From the NCBI RefSeq assembly GCF_016405905.1, contig NZ_JAEFCB010000002.1, forward strand, positions 248,001 through 312,000: a DNA stretch of 64,000 nt. The letters run 5' to 3'. Position 1 is the stretch's first letter; every line of letters starts with the position of its first letter. The translations under genes were made by a program, and so were the position numbers. The DNA is from Variovorax sp. IB41 (GTDB lineage Bacteria; Pseudomonadota; Gammaproteobacteria; Burkholderiales; Burkholderiaceae_C). Under the pieces are notes generated by a model, which was not told where the DNA came from, made no database searches, and saw nothing but the letters and a program-made list of their open reading frames with translations. Shown here piece by piece: positions 28,759 to 37,176 of the stretch.

Positions 28759-29964
28759 ATGCTGGTCATCAACAAGAACGCCACCCGCGGCGCCTATCCC
28801 GGCGAGCTTCGCGACATCCTCAGCATCGCCGAGGCCCGGCGCACGCGCGCCTGGCTCTCGCGCTGGCCGTTGCTCGCGCCCGAACCCACGCCGCTCTGGC
28901 AACTGCCCGACATGGCAGAGGCGCTGGGCGTGGCGGGCATCTTCGTGAAGGACGAATCCAAGCGCTCGTCGCTCGGCAGCTTCAAGGCGCTGGGCGCGCC
29001 GGCCGCGCTGGTGCGGCTCATTTTGCGGGCCCACGCCGCGTGGGACCCGGTGGCCGTGCTGCGCGGCGCGCATGCGGCTGCGCTCCAGTCGCTGGTCGTC
29101 ATCAGCGCCACCGACGGCAACCACGGCCGCGCGCTGGCCGCCGCGGCGCAAAGCATCGGCGTGCGCTGCGTGATCGTGCTGCACCGGCATGTGAGCGTGG
29201 AGCGCGAAACCGCCATCGCGGCCTTCGGCGCGGAGATCGTGCGCATCGAGGGCAACTACGACGCCTCGGTCGCGCACGCGGCCGCATTGGCGAAGGAGAA
29301 CGGCTGGCAGGTCGTCTCCGACACTTCCTACGAAGGCTACGAAGACATTCCGCGCGACGTGATGCAGGGCTACGGCATCCTGGCCGACGAGGTGATGGAG
29401 CAGCAGGAGGGCACGGCGATGTTCTCGCACGTGATCCTGCAGGGCGGCGTCGGCGGGCTGGCCGCGGGCGTGGCGAGCTACCTGTGGGAGCAGTACGGCG
29501 AGAAGCGCCCGACCCTCATCGTCGTCGAGCCGCGCCAGGCCGACTGCCTGATGCAGAGCGCGCTCAACGGCCATGCGTCGAACGCCACGGGCAGCGTCGA
29601 TTCGGTGATGGCGGGCCTCGCGTGCGGCGAAACATCGCCATTGGCCTGGCGCTTTCTCGCGCCCTCGGTCGATGCCTTCCTCACCATCGAGGACGGCGAC
29701 GCGGTCGAGGCGATGTGCCTGCTGGCCCGGGGCTCGGCGCACGACAGCCCCATCGTGAGCGGCGAATCGGGCGCGGCGGGCATCGCGGCGTTGCGTGTGC
29801 TCACGCTGTCGGACGACCTGTGGCGAAAGGTGCGTCTCGATGTGCGCTCGAAGGTGCTGCTGATCAGCACCGAGGGCGCGACCGCGCCTTCGGTGTACCG
29901 CGATCTCGTCGGGCTCGATGCCGACGATGTCTTGCGCAGGCAGGGTGCGCCGACGCGGCTCTAG
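28759..29964 (+). CDS. Diaminopropionate ammonia-lyase (PLP enzyme)
   Basis: A 401-residue fold-type II PLP enzyme that splits 2,3-diaminopropionate to pyruvate and ammonia. The PLP Lys is in KRSSLGSFKALGAP (about residue 78), DGNHGRALAAAAQ follows, and the phosphate loop is QGGVGGLAAGVASYL. The start at MLVINKNATRGAY matches the family; the upstream in-frame Met overlaps the preceding gene. It ends close to the patatin gene, which is convergent. Confidence 0.88.
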   Translation: MLVINKNATRGAYPGELRDILSIAEARRTRAWLSRWPLLAPEPTPLWQLPDMAEALGVAGIFVKDESKRSSLGSFKALGAPAALVRLILRAHAAWDPVAVLRGAHAAALQSLVVISATDGNHGRALAAAAQSIGVRCVIVLHRHVSVERETAIAAFGAEIVRIEGNYDASVAHAAALAKENGWQVVSDTSYEGYEDIPRDVMQGYGILADEVMEQQEGTAMFSHVILQGGVGGLAAGVASYLWEQYGEKRPTLIVVEPRQADCLMQSALNGHASNATGSVDSVMAGLACGETSPLAWRFLAPSVDAFLTIEDGDAVEAMCLLARGSAHDSPIVSGESGAAGIAALRVLTLSDDLWRKVRLDVRSKVLLISTEGATAPSVYRDLVGLDADDVLRRQGAPTRL

Positions 29965-29968
29965 TTTT

Positions 29969-31162
29969 TCAAGCCGCGTTCCAGCCGAAGAACCGCAGCA
30001 CCTCGTCGCGCTGCTTCATCGCATCGGCCCGCCCGAGCGCCATCAGCTCGCGCGTGTAGCCCGATTCGAACAGCAGGTAACTCGCGAGCGCGCCGCCCTT
30101 CACGTCGGCCGCGACCTTCGAGCCGCCCAGGAGGTGCCGCACCGCGCCGGGCAGCGAATCCACATGGCGCGCCGCGATCACGTCCAGGCGCTCCGAGGGC
30201 GAGATCACCAAGAGGTCCAGCGGGCGCAGCGCGCTCGACGCGCGCACCTCCTCGGGAATCAGCCCCAGCGTGTGGTTGATGCGGCGCAGCCGCTCGATGT
30301 CCACCGCCAGCGCATCGAGAAAGATGCTGGAGAGTGCATGGCCCGCGATCTGCGCCATCGTCGGGTAGCCGCTGTGCGTGTTGGGCGCGTCGGTCTCGCG
30401 CGGCTCGTGCATGCGGCCCGCGCCGATCACCAGGATGCGCTCGGCGCCCAGGTGGATCGCCGCCGCGATGGGCGCCGACTGGCGCATCGAGCCGTCGCCG
30501 AAGTACTCGGTGTGCCCCTGCATCGGCAGCGCCGTCGCCGGAAACACGAAGGGAATCGCCGAGGACGCGAGCAGGTGGTGGTGCGTGATGCGGTCGCGCA
30601 CCGAAAGCCGCTGCGAGCGCACCCACGGCTCCATCGGCACCGCGGCCTCGAAGAAGGTGACGTGCTCGCCCGAGCTGTAGCTCGATGCGGTGACGGCCAG
30701 CGCCTTCACGTGGCCTTCGTGCATCAACTGCGGCAGGCGGTCCAGCGGCACCATGCGCTGCAGCAGGTCGGCCAGCGGCGTGTTGTCCAGCAGCGACTTG
30801 GGCTTCACGCGCATCCAGTTGGCCGCGAAGCGCCCGAACCCCAGCAGCATGCGCCAGCGCGCGCCGCTGCCGATGACCGAGAGCGAATCGGCGCGGTACA
30901 CCTGCTCGGCGCGAAAGCCGCGCCAGACCTCGGCGATGTGCGCCACCACGCGGTCGAAGTCGTCCGCGCCGCAAGCGAGCGCCGCCGCGTTGATGGCGCC
31001 GGCCGAGGTGCCGGTGATGACGGGAAAGGGGTTGCCCGTGCCGGCGGCCGGCCCCGCGGCGCGCCGCATTTCGGCAATGGCTTCGAGCACGCCGACCTGG
31101 TAGGCCGCCCGTGCGCCGCCTCCGGTGAGCAGAAGGCCGGTGGCGGGGCTTGTCTCTGTCAT
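29969..31162 (-). CDS. Patatin-like phospholipase
   Basis: A 397-residue acyl hydrolase with the Ser-Asp dyad of patatins. The oxyanion loop is LLTGGGARAAYQVG at about residue 10, the nucleophile elbow is ITGTSAGAINAAAL, and the Asp lies in EYFGDGSMRQSAP. The start at MTETSPATG was chosen over an upstream Met because it lies directly before the conserved loop. No signal peptide is seen, so it probably acts in the cytosol or on the inner membrane. Its substrate is unknown. Confidence 0.88.
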   Translation of the reverse strand: MTETSPATGLLLTGGGARAAYQVGVLEAIAEMRRAAGPAAGTGNPFPVITGTSAGAINAAALACGADDFDRVVAHIAEVWRGFRAEQVYRADSLSVIGSGARWRMLLGFGRFAANWMRVKPKSLLDNTPLADLLQRMVPLDRLPQLMHEGHVKALAVTASSYSSGEHVTFFEAAVPMEPWVRSQRLSVRDRITHHHLLASSAIPFVFPATALPMQGHTEYFGDGSMRQSAPIAAAIHLGAERILVIGAGRMHEPRETDAPNTHSGYPTMAQIAGHALSSIFLDALAVDIERLRRINHTLGLIPEEVRASSALRPLDLLVISPSERLDVIAARHVDSLPGAVRHLLGGSKVAADVKGGALASYLLFESGYTRELMALGRADAMKQRDEVLRFFGWNAA

Positions 31163-31236
31163 TTTGGTTATTGGCAGGCTGTTCGGTGAGGGCTTGGGGA
31201 GCACCTTAGACTACCCGCCATTCAGGAGTTTGATCA

Positions 31237-32328
31237 ATGGCCATCACCCAAGACGCGATCATGGGCGCCCTCAAGAGCGTCACAGACCCGAACACCCACA
31301 AAGAATTCGCGGCGACCCGTTCGCTCAAGAACCTGCAGATCGCCGACGGCGACGTGTCGTTCGACCTCGAACTGGGCTACCCCGCGAAGAGCCAGCACGC
31401 GGCCATCCGCAAGGCGCTGGTGGCCGCGGCCAGGACGGTGCCGGGCGTGGAGAACGTGTCGGTCAACATCGTCACCAAGGTCATCAGCCACGCGGTGCAG
31501 CGCGGCGTGCAGCTGATGCCCAACGTCAAGAACATCATCGCGGTGGCCTCGGGCAAGGGCGGCGTGGGCAAGAGCACCACGGCGGCCAACCTGGCGCTGG
31601 CGCTGGCCGCGGAAGGCGCGAGCGTCGGCCTCCTGGACGCCGACATCTACGGCCCGAGCCAGCCCATGATGATGGGCATCGAAGGCCGCCCCGACAGCCC
31701 CGACGGCAAGACCATGGAACCCATGCAGCGCCACGGCGTGCAGGTGATGTCCATCGGCTTCCTGGTCGACCAGGACCAGGCCATGATCTGGCGCGGCCCG
31801 ATGGCCACGCAGGCGCTGGAGCAGCTCTTGCGCCAGACCAACTGGAAAGACCTCGACTACCTCATCGTCGACATGCCCCCGGGCACCGGCGACATCCAGC
31901 TCACGCTGAGCCAGCGCGTGCCGATGACCGGCGCGGTGATCGTCACCACGCCGCAGGACATCGCGCTGCTCGATGCCAAGAAGGGCATCAAGATGTTCGA
32001 GAAGGTCGGCGTGCCGATCCTGGGCATCGTGGAAAACATGGCGGTGCACATCTGCTCGAACTGCGGCCATGCCGAGCACATCTTCGGCAGCGACGGCGGC
32101 AAGAAGATGGCGGCCGAATACCAGATGGAATACCTCGGCGCGCTGCCGCTGGACATCAAGATCCGCCTGCAAGCCGACAGCGGCGCCCCCACCGTGGTGG
32201 CCGACCCTGAGGGCGACGTGGCCGGCATCTACAAGGCGGTGGCGCGCCAGGTGGCCGTGGGCATTTCGGAGAAGGCGAAGGATTTCTCCTCGAAGTTCCC
32301 GACCATCTCGATCAGCAAGAACACCTGA
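31237..32328 (+). CDS. apbC: ApbC/Mrp-type Fe-S cluster carrier ATPase
   Basis: A P-loop ATPase of the Mrp/NBP35 family that carries Fe-S clusters to target enzymes. The 363-residue protein has an N-terminal MIP18/DUF59 domain (QDAIMGALKSVTDP), the Walker A SGKGGVGKSTTAANLALAL at about residue 105, and a cluster-binding CxxC (HICSNCGHAEHIFG) near 270. The ribosome site CAGGAG precedes the ATG. Many Fe-S enzymes in this window (formate dehydrogenase, PaoAB, NadA) could be clients, but this is general housekeeping. Confidence 0.93.
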   Translation: MAITQDAIMGALKSVTDPNTHKEFAATRSLKNLQIADGDVSFDLELGYPAKSQHAAIRKALVAAARTVPGVENVSVNIVTKVISHAVQRGVQLMPNVKNIIAVASGKGGVGKSTTAANLALALAAEGASVGLLDADIYGPSQPMMMGIEGRPDSPDGKTMEPMQRHGVQVMSIGFLVDQDQAMIWRGPMATQALEQLLRQTNWKDLDYLIVDMPPGTGDIQLTLSQRVPMTGAVIVTTPQDIALLDAKKGIKMFEKVGVPILGIVENMAVHICSNCGHAEHIFGSDGGKKMAAEYQMEYLGALPLDIKIRLQADSGAPTVVADPEGDVAGIYKAVARQVAVGISEKAKDFSSKFPTISISKNT

Positions 32329-32340
32329 AACCCGGAATGC

Positions 32341-32364
32341 GCGTTTGCGTTTGCGTTTGCCTTT
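32341..32364. repeat. Hexanucleotide repeat (GCGTTT)3 plus one variant unit
   Basis: Three exact GCGTTT units followed by GCCTTT lie in the 81-bp gap between apbC and the LysR gene. Such short tandem repeats can change copy number and alter promoter spacing. Confidence 0.6.
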
Positions 32365-32409
32365 GATTCGCCCGGTCGTGTCTGAGGTGCGTCGTTCGGA
32401 GGGCCGGGA

Positions 32410-33357
32410 ATGAACCTGCTCGCCTCGATGCGCTACCTGGTCGCCCTGAGCGAGCACAAGCATTTCGGCCGCGCCGCGCAGGCCTGCCACATCACGCAGC
32501 CCGCGCTGTCGAACGCGCTGCGGGCGCTGGAGACCGAGTTCGGCGTGGTGATCGTCAAGCGCGCCCGCGTGTACGTGGGCCTCACGCACGAGGGCGAGCG
32601 CGTGCTCGCCACGGCGCAGCGCATGCTGCGCGACAACGAGGTGCTGCTGCAGGAGCTGCGCAGCGACGTGGACAACCCGCACGGCCGCTTGCGCATGGCC
32701 GCGGTGCCCACCGCCATTCCGATCCTGTCGCGCTTCGCGGCCATGCTGCACCAGCGCCACCCGGGCATCGTGCCGGCGGTGCTGTCGATGAGTTCGCAGG
32801 AGCTGGAGACCGGGCTCGAAAGCCTCTCGATCGATCTGGCCCTCGGCTACACCGAGCGCATGCACCTGCCGGGCATCAAGCTCACGGCGTGGCCGCAGAG
32901 CATCGAGCACTACTTCCTGCTGCGGCGCGCCAGGACGCCGTCGACGGACGAGCTGCGCATCGGCCAGCCCATCACCTGGGCCGAGGCCGGCAAGCTGCCG
33001 CTGTGCCTGCTCACCACCGACATGCACAACCGCGCGATCATGAACCAGGCCCTGCGCGAGGCCGGCGTGCCGGTGACGCCGGCCATCGAGACCAACTCGG
33101 TGCTCACGCTCACGCTCGCAGTGAGCGCCGGCACTGTCAGCAGCGTGCTGCCGGGCGCGATGGTCGCGGCCGTGCGCAGCCACCGCGAGCTGGAGGCGCT
33201 GCCGCTGGTGGCGCCCGAGGTGCGCACGCCCATCGGCTTCATGACGCAGGACGGCGTGCGCTCTTCGCGCGCGCTCGATGCGGCGCTGGCCTTCCTGCAG
33301 ACGCCCGAATGGGCCGAGCAGGTGCGCCTGCACAGCGGGACGCTCGGCGGCGACTGA
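32410..33357 (+). CDS. LysR-family regulator (probable formate/oxalate regulator)
   Basis: A 315-residue LysR regulator. The N-terminal helix-turn-helix is typical (MRYLVALSEHKHFGRAAQACH, ITQPALSNALRALE), followed by a two-lobed ligand domain (RMAAVPTAIPILSRFAAML onward). It lies directly upstream of an oxalate/formate-type transporter gene on the same strand. A palindrome before that transporter recurs before the YdeP-type molybdoenzyme gene, so this protein may control both. That link is an inference; its inducer is probably formate or a related anion. Confidence 0.9.
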   Translation: MNLLASMRYLVALSEHKHFGRAAQACHITQPALSNALRALETEFGVVIVKRARVYVGLTHEGERVLATAQRMLRDNEVLLQELRSDVDNPHGRLRMAAVPTAIPILSRFAAMLHQRHPGIVPAVLSMSSQELETGLESLSIDLALGYTERMHLPGIKLTAWPQSIEHYFLLRRARTPSTDELRIGQPITWAEAGKLPLCLLTTDMHNRAIMNQALREAGVPVTPAIETNSVLTLTLAVSAGTVSSVLPGAMVAAVRSHRELEALPLVAPEVRTPIGFMTQDGVRSSRALDAALAFLQTPEWAEQVRLHSGTLGGD

Positions 33358-33395
33358 GCGCGCCCCTCTCCATCTCCGGGCCGGGCATTTAGTTA

Positions 33396-33421
33396 TTGAA
33401 TCGACTCATGCGCCGATCGAA
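33396..33421. promoter_or_regulatory. Candidate LysR operator upstream of the OFA transporter
   Basis: The sequence TTGAATCGA, eight bases (CTCATGCG), then CCGATCGAA. It nearly matches the perfect palindrome at 46038-46063: same arm length, same 8-bp spacer, and both are followed directly by TTTGACG. It lies 84 bp before the transporter start. The rest of the 147-bp gap holds the AAGGAG ribosome site and nothing else I recognise. Confidence 0.6.
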
Positions 33422-33504
33422 TTTGACGGCGTGTAAAACGTTCAGACACACTCCGCGGCCCGGATTCAACACAAAAGTTACTCGTCCGGCGAACAAGGAG
33501 AAAT

Positions 33505-35199
33505 ATGGCAGGCTCAACTGCGGGCGTTCTCGATGGAGAACGCATGGCTGGAGACGGGGTGCAGCAGCAACCCGGCTTCCTCGATAAAGAACGCATCATC
33601 GCGGGCCCCGGTTTCAACCGCTGGCTGGTTCCCCCGGCCGCACTGGCCATCCACCTGTGCATCGGCATGGCCTATGGCTTCTCGGTGTTCTGGCTGCCGC
33701 TGTCCAAGACGCTCGGCACGGCCGGCACCGGCACCGCCTGCGCGAAGGACGTGAGCTTCTTCGCCGAACTCTTCACCACCACCTGCGACTGGCGCGTGGC
33801 CACGCTCGGCTGGATGTACACGCTGTTCTTCGTGTTCCTGGGCTGCTCGGCGGCCTTGTGGGGCGGCTGGCTCGAACGCGCGGGTCCGCGCAAGGCCGGC
33901 GTGGTGTCGGCCGTGTGCTGGTGCGGCGGCATGCTGCTGTCGGCGCTGGGCATCCACCTGCACCAGTTCTGGCTGATGATCCTCGGCTCGGGCGTGATCG
34001 GGGGCATCGGCCTCGGCCTGGGCTACATCTCGCCGGTGAGCACGCTGATCAAGTGGTTCCCCGACCGCCGCGGCATGGCCACCGGCATGGCCATCATGGG
34101 CTTCGGCGGCGGCGCGATGATCGGCTCGCCGCTCGCAGTCGACCTGATGAAGCGTTTCTCCACCCCCACCGACGTGGGCGTGATGCAGACCTTCGTCGTG
34201 ATGGCGCTGGGCTACTTCGTCTTCATGATGGCCGGCGCGCTGGGCTACCGCGTGCCGCCCTCGGGCTGGAAGCCGGCCGGCTGGACGCCGCCCGTGGCAC
34301 AAAGCAGCAACGCCATGATCACGCAGCGCCACGTGCACGTGAAGAAGGTCTGGGGCATTCCCCAGTTCTGGCTCGTGTGGCTGGTGCTGTGCATGAACGT
34401 GAGCGCCGGCATCGGCGTGATCGGCATCTCCTCGCCGATGCTGCAGGAAGTGTTCGGCGGCGCGCTCATCGGCGTGTCGCAGAAATTCGGCGAACTCGAC
34501 AAGGTGCAGCTCGCGGCGATCGCCGTGGTGGCCGGCGGCTTCACCGCGCTGCTGTCGCTCTTCAACATCGGCGGGCGCTTCGTGTGGGCCAGTCTCTCGG
34601 ACAAGCTGGGCCGCAAGCTCACCTACACGGTGTTCTTCGTGCTCGGCGCGATCCTGTACGCGAGCATTCCCTCGTCGGCCGGCGCGGGCAGCAAGCTGCT
34701 GTTCGTGGGGGCGTGCTGCATCATCGTGTCGATGTACGGCGGCGGCTTCTCGACCGTTCCGGCGTACCTGGCCGACCTCTTCGGCACGCAGTTCGTGGGT
34801 GCCATCCACGGCCGCCTGCTCACCGCGTGGGCCACGGCCGGCATCCTCGGCCCGGTGGTGGTGAACTACATGCGCGAATACCAGCTGGGCCTGGGCCTGC
34901 CGCGCGAGCAGGTCTACAACCAGACCATGTACATCCTGGTGGGCATGCTGGCGATCGGCTTCATCGCCAACCTGCTGGTGCGCCCGGTGGCCGACAAGCA
35001 CTTCATGACGGAGGCCGAGCTGGCCATCGAGAAGAAGCTCGCGCACGAGAAGGCCTCGGCGGCCGAAGTGGGCAGCGGCTCGGGCCGCGCCGACACGGTG
35101 AGCCCCGCAGTCGTGGTGCTGGCCTGGGCGGCCGTGGGCATTCCGCTCGCGTGGGGCGTCTACAAGACGCTCATCAGCGCGGCGAAGTTCTTCCACTGA
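33505..35199 (+). CDS. MFS transporter, oxalate:formate antiporter (OFA) family
   Basis: A 564-residue inner-membrane transporter with about 12 hydrophobic segments. The N-terminal cytosolic tail of about 40 residues precedes WLVPPAALAIHLCIGMAYGFSV. OFA-type features include WRVATLGWMYTLFFVFLG, GGIGLGLGYISPVSTLIKWFPDRRGMA and the later RFVWASLSDKLGRK loop. It is longer than the usual 420-450 residues because of the tail, a mid-protein loop and a C-terminal extension. It probably moves formate, oxalate or similar acids. An AAGGAG lies six bases before the ATG. Confidence 0.85.
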   Translation: MAGSTAGVLDGERMAGDGVQQQPGFLDKERIIAGPGFNRWLVPPAALAIHLCIGMAYGFSVFWLPLSKTLGTAGTGTACAKDVSFFAELFTTTCDWRVATLGWMYTLFFVFLGCSAALWGGWLERAGPRKAGVVSAVCWCGGMLLSALGIHLHQFWLMILGSGVIGGIGLGLGYISPVSTLIKWFPDRRGMATGMAIMGFGGGAMIGSPLAVDLMKRFSTPTDVGVMQTFVVMALGYFVFMMAGALGYRVPPSGWKPAGWTPPVAQSSNAMITQRHVHVKKVWGIPQFWLVWLVLCMNVSAGIGVIGISSPMLQEVFGGALIGVSQKFGELDKVQLAAIAVVAGGFTALLSLFNIGGRFVWASLSDKLGRKLTYTVFFVLGAILYASIPSSAGAGSKLLFVGACCIIVSMYGGGFSTVPAYLADLFGTQFVGAIHGRLLTAWATAGILGPVVVNYMREYQLGLGLPREQVYNQTMYILVGMLAIGFIANLLVRPVADKHFMTEAELAIEKKLAHEKASAAEVGSGSGRADTVSPAVVVLAWAAVGIPLAWGVYKTLISAAKFFH

Positions 35200-35238
35200 G
35201 CCGACACGCGGCTCTCCGTGACGAGCCGACACGCGGCT
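35198..35238. repeat. 25-bp direct duplication after the OFA gene
   Basis: The 16-mer GAGCCGACACGCGGCT occurs at 35198-35213 and again at 35223-35238, exactly 25 bp apart, beginning inside the transporter stop region. It looks like a recent small tandem duplication; no function is evident. Confidence 0.6.
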
Positions 35239-35248
35239 TCCCGCTGAC

Positions 35249-35285
35249 GATGCGGCCGGCCGGGTTCACACCCGCCGGCCGCATC
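35249..35285 (+). terminator. Strong hairpin after the OFA transporter
   Basis: Arms GATGCGGCCGGC and GCCGGCCGCATC form a 12-bp perfect stem, extended inward by GGG/CCC with one bulge. A short T-run follows (GCCGTTTCC). It is a likely terminator for the transporter transcript. Confidence 0.65.
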
Positions 35286-35343
35286 GCCGTTTCCCGGCCG
35301 ACATAGCGCTGATGGTGGCGGATGGTTTACCCTTCGCGCCACG

Positions 35344-35691
35344 ATGAAATCCAAAGTCCAGTTCCGCCTGCGCGTCTATCGGGACGACACCATCGCCATC
35401 GGCCCCGGCAAGATCGCCGTGCTCGAGGCCGTGGCCGAGACCGGTTCGATCTCCGCGGCCGCCCGCCTGCTGGGCATGTCGTACCGCCGGGCCTGGATGC
35501 TGGTGGACGAGATGAACAAGGCCCTGACCTCGCCCGCGGTGAACACGGCCGCCGGCGGCTCGCGCGGCGGCGGCACGGCGCTCACGCCGGTGGGCGAGGA
35601 AATCGTCAAGCACTACCGGGCGATCGAGAACGCCGCCAAGCTGGCCACCGCGGCCGACATCCGCGCGCTGACGCGGCTGCTGGCGCCATGA
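35344..35691 (+). CDS. ModE-like DNA-binding protein (single winged-helix domain)
   Basis: A 115-residue protein equal to the N-terminal DNA-binding part of ModE: IGPGKIAVLEAVAETGSISAAARLLGMSYRRAW, then a short wing and a C-terminal helix. It lacks the two molybdate-binding TOBE domains of full-length ModE. It lies 1.5 kb before modBAC with other molybdenum genes around it, so it may regulate molybdate uptake or molybdoenzymes. Without a TOBE domain it would need another way to sense molybdate. Its stop overlaps the trmO start (ATGA). Confidence 0.85.
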   Translation: MKSKVQFRLRVYRDDTIAIGPGKIAVLEAVAETGSISAAARLLGMSYRRAWMLVDEMNKALTSPAVNTAAGGSRGGGTALTPVGEEIVKHYRAIENAAKLATAADIRALTRLLAP

Positions 35692-36182
35692 CCGCTTCCG
35701 CCGACCCCGTCGTCTGCCGCCCCGTCGGCGTGGTGCGCAGCCGCTTCACCGAGGCCACCGGCATGCCGATCCAGACGGCCGGCGCGCCCGACGAGCCGGG
35801 GCACCTGGAGGTCTTCGCAGAGTTCGCCCCGGGCCTTCGGGACATCGAGGGCTTCGACTACCTGATCCTCATCACCCACCTGCACCGGTGCGCGCACGAA
35901 CGGCTGGAGGTGGTGCCCTTTCTGGACGACGCATCGCACGGCGTCTTCGCCACGCGCGCGCCGGCGCGGCCGAACCGGCTGGGCCTGTCGATCGTGCGGC
36001 TGGTGTCGGTGGAAGGCACGACGCTGCACTTCAGCGGCAACGACATGATGGACGGCACGCCCGTGCTCGACATCAAGCCCTACGTGCCGCGCTTCGACGT
36101 GCGCGAGACCGAGCGCGTCGGCTGGTTCGGCGCCAGGCTCGATCAGCTGCCGGGCATCCGGTCCGACGGCAGGATGGGCTGA
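35688..36182 (+). CDS. trmO: TrmO-family tRNA m6t6A37 methyltransferase
   Basis: A 164-residue protein of the TsaA/TrmO family, SAM-dependent enzymes that N6-methylate t6A37 in certain tRNAs. It has the family start CRPVGVVRSRFTEATGMPIQ, and TRAPARPNRLGLSIVRLV and DGTPVLDIKPYVPRFD later. It is translationally coupled to the ModE-like gene. Related proteins are sometimes found with molybdenum genes, so a second role cannot be excluded. Its 3' end overlaps the convergent nitroreductase gene by 40 bp. Confidence 0.8.
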   Translation: MTASADPVVCRPVGVVRSRFTEATGMPIQTAGAPDEPGHLEVFAEFAPGLRDIEGFDYLILITHLHRCAHERLEVVPFLDDASHGVFATRAPARPNRLGLSIVRLVSVEGTTLHFSGNDMMDGTPVLDIKPYVPRFDVRETERVGWFGARLDQLPGIRSDGRMG

Positions 36183-36823
36183 TCAGGCGGGGCCGGGAGG
36201 GCGTCCTGGCCCGTCGCCAGGTCGGTGCCCTGCCAGCACGACCACACGTCCTGCGAGAGCGTCTCGCGCGCCTGCGGCGGCGCTTCCTGGATGGTGCCCA
36301 CGCTGACGAAGCCCGCCAGGTATTCGCCGGGCTGCACGCCCACCTGCCGTGCCAGCGTCTGGTCGAAGCAGCGCTCGCCGCTCAGCACGATCGCGCCGTA
36401 GCCCAACTGGTGCGCCGCGGCGAGGATGTTGCCCAGCGCCGCGCCCGCGCAGAGCCATTGCTCGCGGCCCGGGATCTTGCTGCGCTCGCGCGGCGACACC
36501 ACGAAGCCCAGCAACAGCGGCGGCCGCGTGGCGTGTTCGCGCGCACGCTTGAGGTCGGAGGGGCTTGCGAGCGGATCGCGCCTGAGCTTCTCCTGCTCGA
36601 AGCACCAGGCCAGCGCCTCGCGGTTCTGCGGGCGGAACTCGATCACGCGCCACGGATGCAGCCCGCCGTGGTCGGGCGCGCGCAGGCCCGCCTGCAGGAT
36701 GCCGTCGAGCTCGTCGGGGTTGGGGCCGGGCTGCTGCAGCCGGCGCGGCGACACCGAGCGCCGCGTCAGCAGGACCTCGAGGATGCGCTCCGCACCCGTC
36801 ATGTGCCGCCACATCGCAGTCAT
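36143..36823 (-). CDS. Nitroreductase-family protein (YdjA-like)
   Basis: A 226-residue FMN-dependent oxidoreductase. The typical N-terminus is present (LTRRSVSPRRLQQPGP, then GLRAPDHGGLHPWRVIEF), followed by QWLCAGAALGNILAAAHQLG, which forms the dimer/flavin site. The start at MTAMWRHMTGAERIL overlaps the stop of the upstream small gene (ATGA). Its substrate is unknown. The last 40 bp overlap the 3' end of trmO on the other strand. Confidence 0.8.
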   Translation of the reverse strand: MTAMWRHMTGAERILEVLLTRRSVSPRRLQQPGPNPDELDGILQAGLRAPDHGGLHPWRVIEFRPQNREALAWCFEQEKLRRDPLASPSDLKRAREHATRPPLLLGFVVSPRERSKIPGREQWLCAGAALGNILAAAHQLGYGAIVLSGERCFDQTLARQVGVQPGEYLAGFVSVGTIQEAPPQARETLSQDVWSCWQGTDLATGQDALPAPPDQPILPSDRMPGS

Positions 36824-37059
36824 TGCTCCTGGCGGTCGACCCACACGGCCTTGCGGCGCAGGACCTCGCCGATGTCGTGCGCATCGGCCTGCGCGACGAG
36901 AAAAGACTGGCTCTCGCCCCCGGGCGCGATGATGGAGATCACGAAGCCGTCGGAGTCCATCGCGCGCTCGATGCGCCATTCCTGCACCTGCGTCACGTGG
37001 CGAAGCTCCGGCCTGCCGGAGATCGAACGGACGACGGTGTCGTGGGGGGAAGGGCGCAT
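36820..37059 (-). CDS. Small hypothetical protein upstream of the nitroreductase gene
   Basis: A 79-residue soluble protein (RPELRHVTQVQEWRIERAM in the first half, then SQSFLVAQADAHDIGEVL). No domain is recognised. The overlap of its stop with the nitroreductase start makes co-translation likely. It is divergent from modB. Confidence 0.6.
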   Translation of the reverse strand: MRPSPHDTVVRSISGRPELRHVTQVQEWRIERAMDSDGFVISIIAPGGESQSFLVAQADAHDIGEVLRRKAVWVDRQEQ

Positions 37060-37085
37060 GGGCTTGCAGGTTGACAGGTGTGCAA

Positions 37086-37109
37086 CGCTATGTTCACCAG
37101 TATATGAAG
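37086..37109. promoter_or_regulatory. Candidate ModE box upstream of modB
   Basis: A 24-bp stretch begins CGCTATGTT and ends TATATGAAG. It can be aligned to the E. coli ModE operator as I recall it (CGTTATATT at the left, TACATAACG at the right), agreeing at about 14 of 24 places. A TTGACA (37071-37076) lies just upstream. The left half fits well and the right half is weaker. Confidence 0.4.
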
Positions 37110-37176
37110 ACTGCGCGATTCGCGCACCCCCGTGAGAACCTTAGGGCTCACCGTGTAACAATCGCGCCGTATTTTC

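Noticed and set aside
37132..37151. Molybdenum-cofactor riboswitch before modB
   Set aside because: Only one short hairpin (GTGAG/CTCAC) is seen; the multi-stem Moco RNA fold cannot be built from the 117-bp leader.
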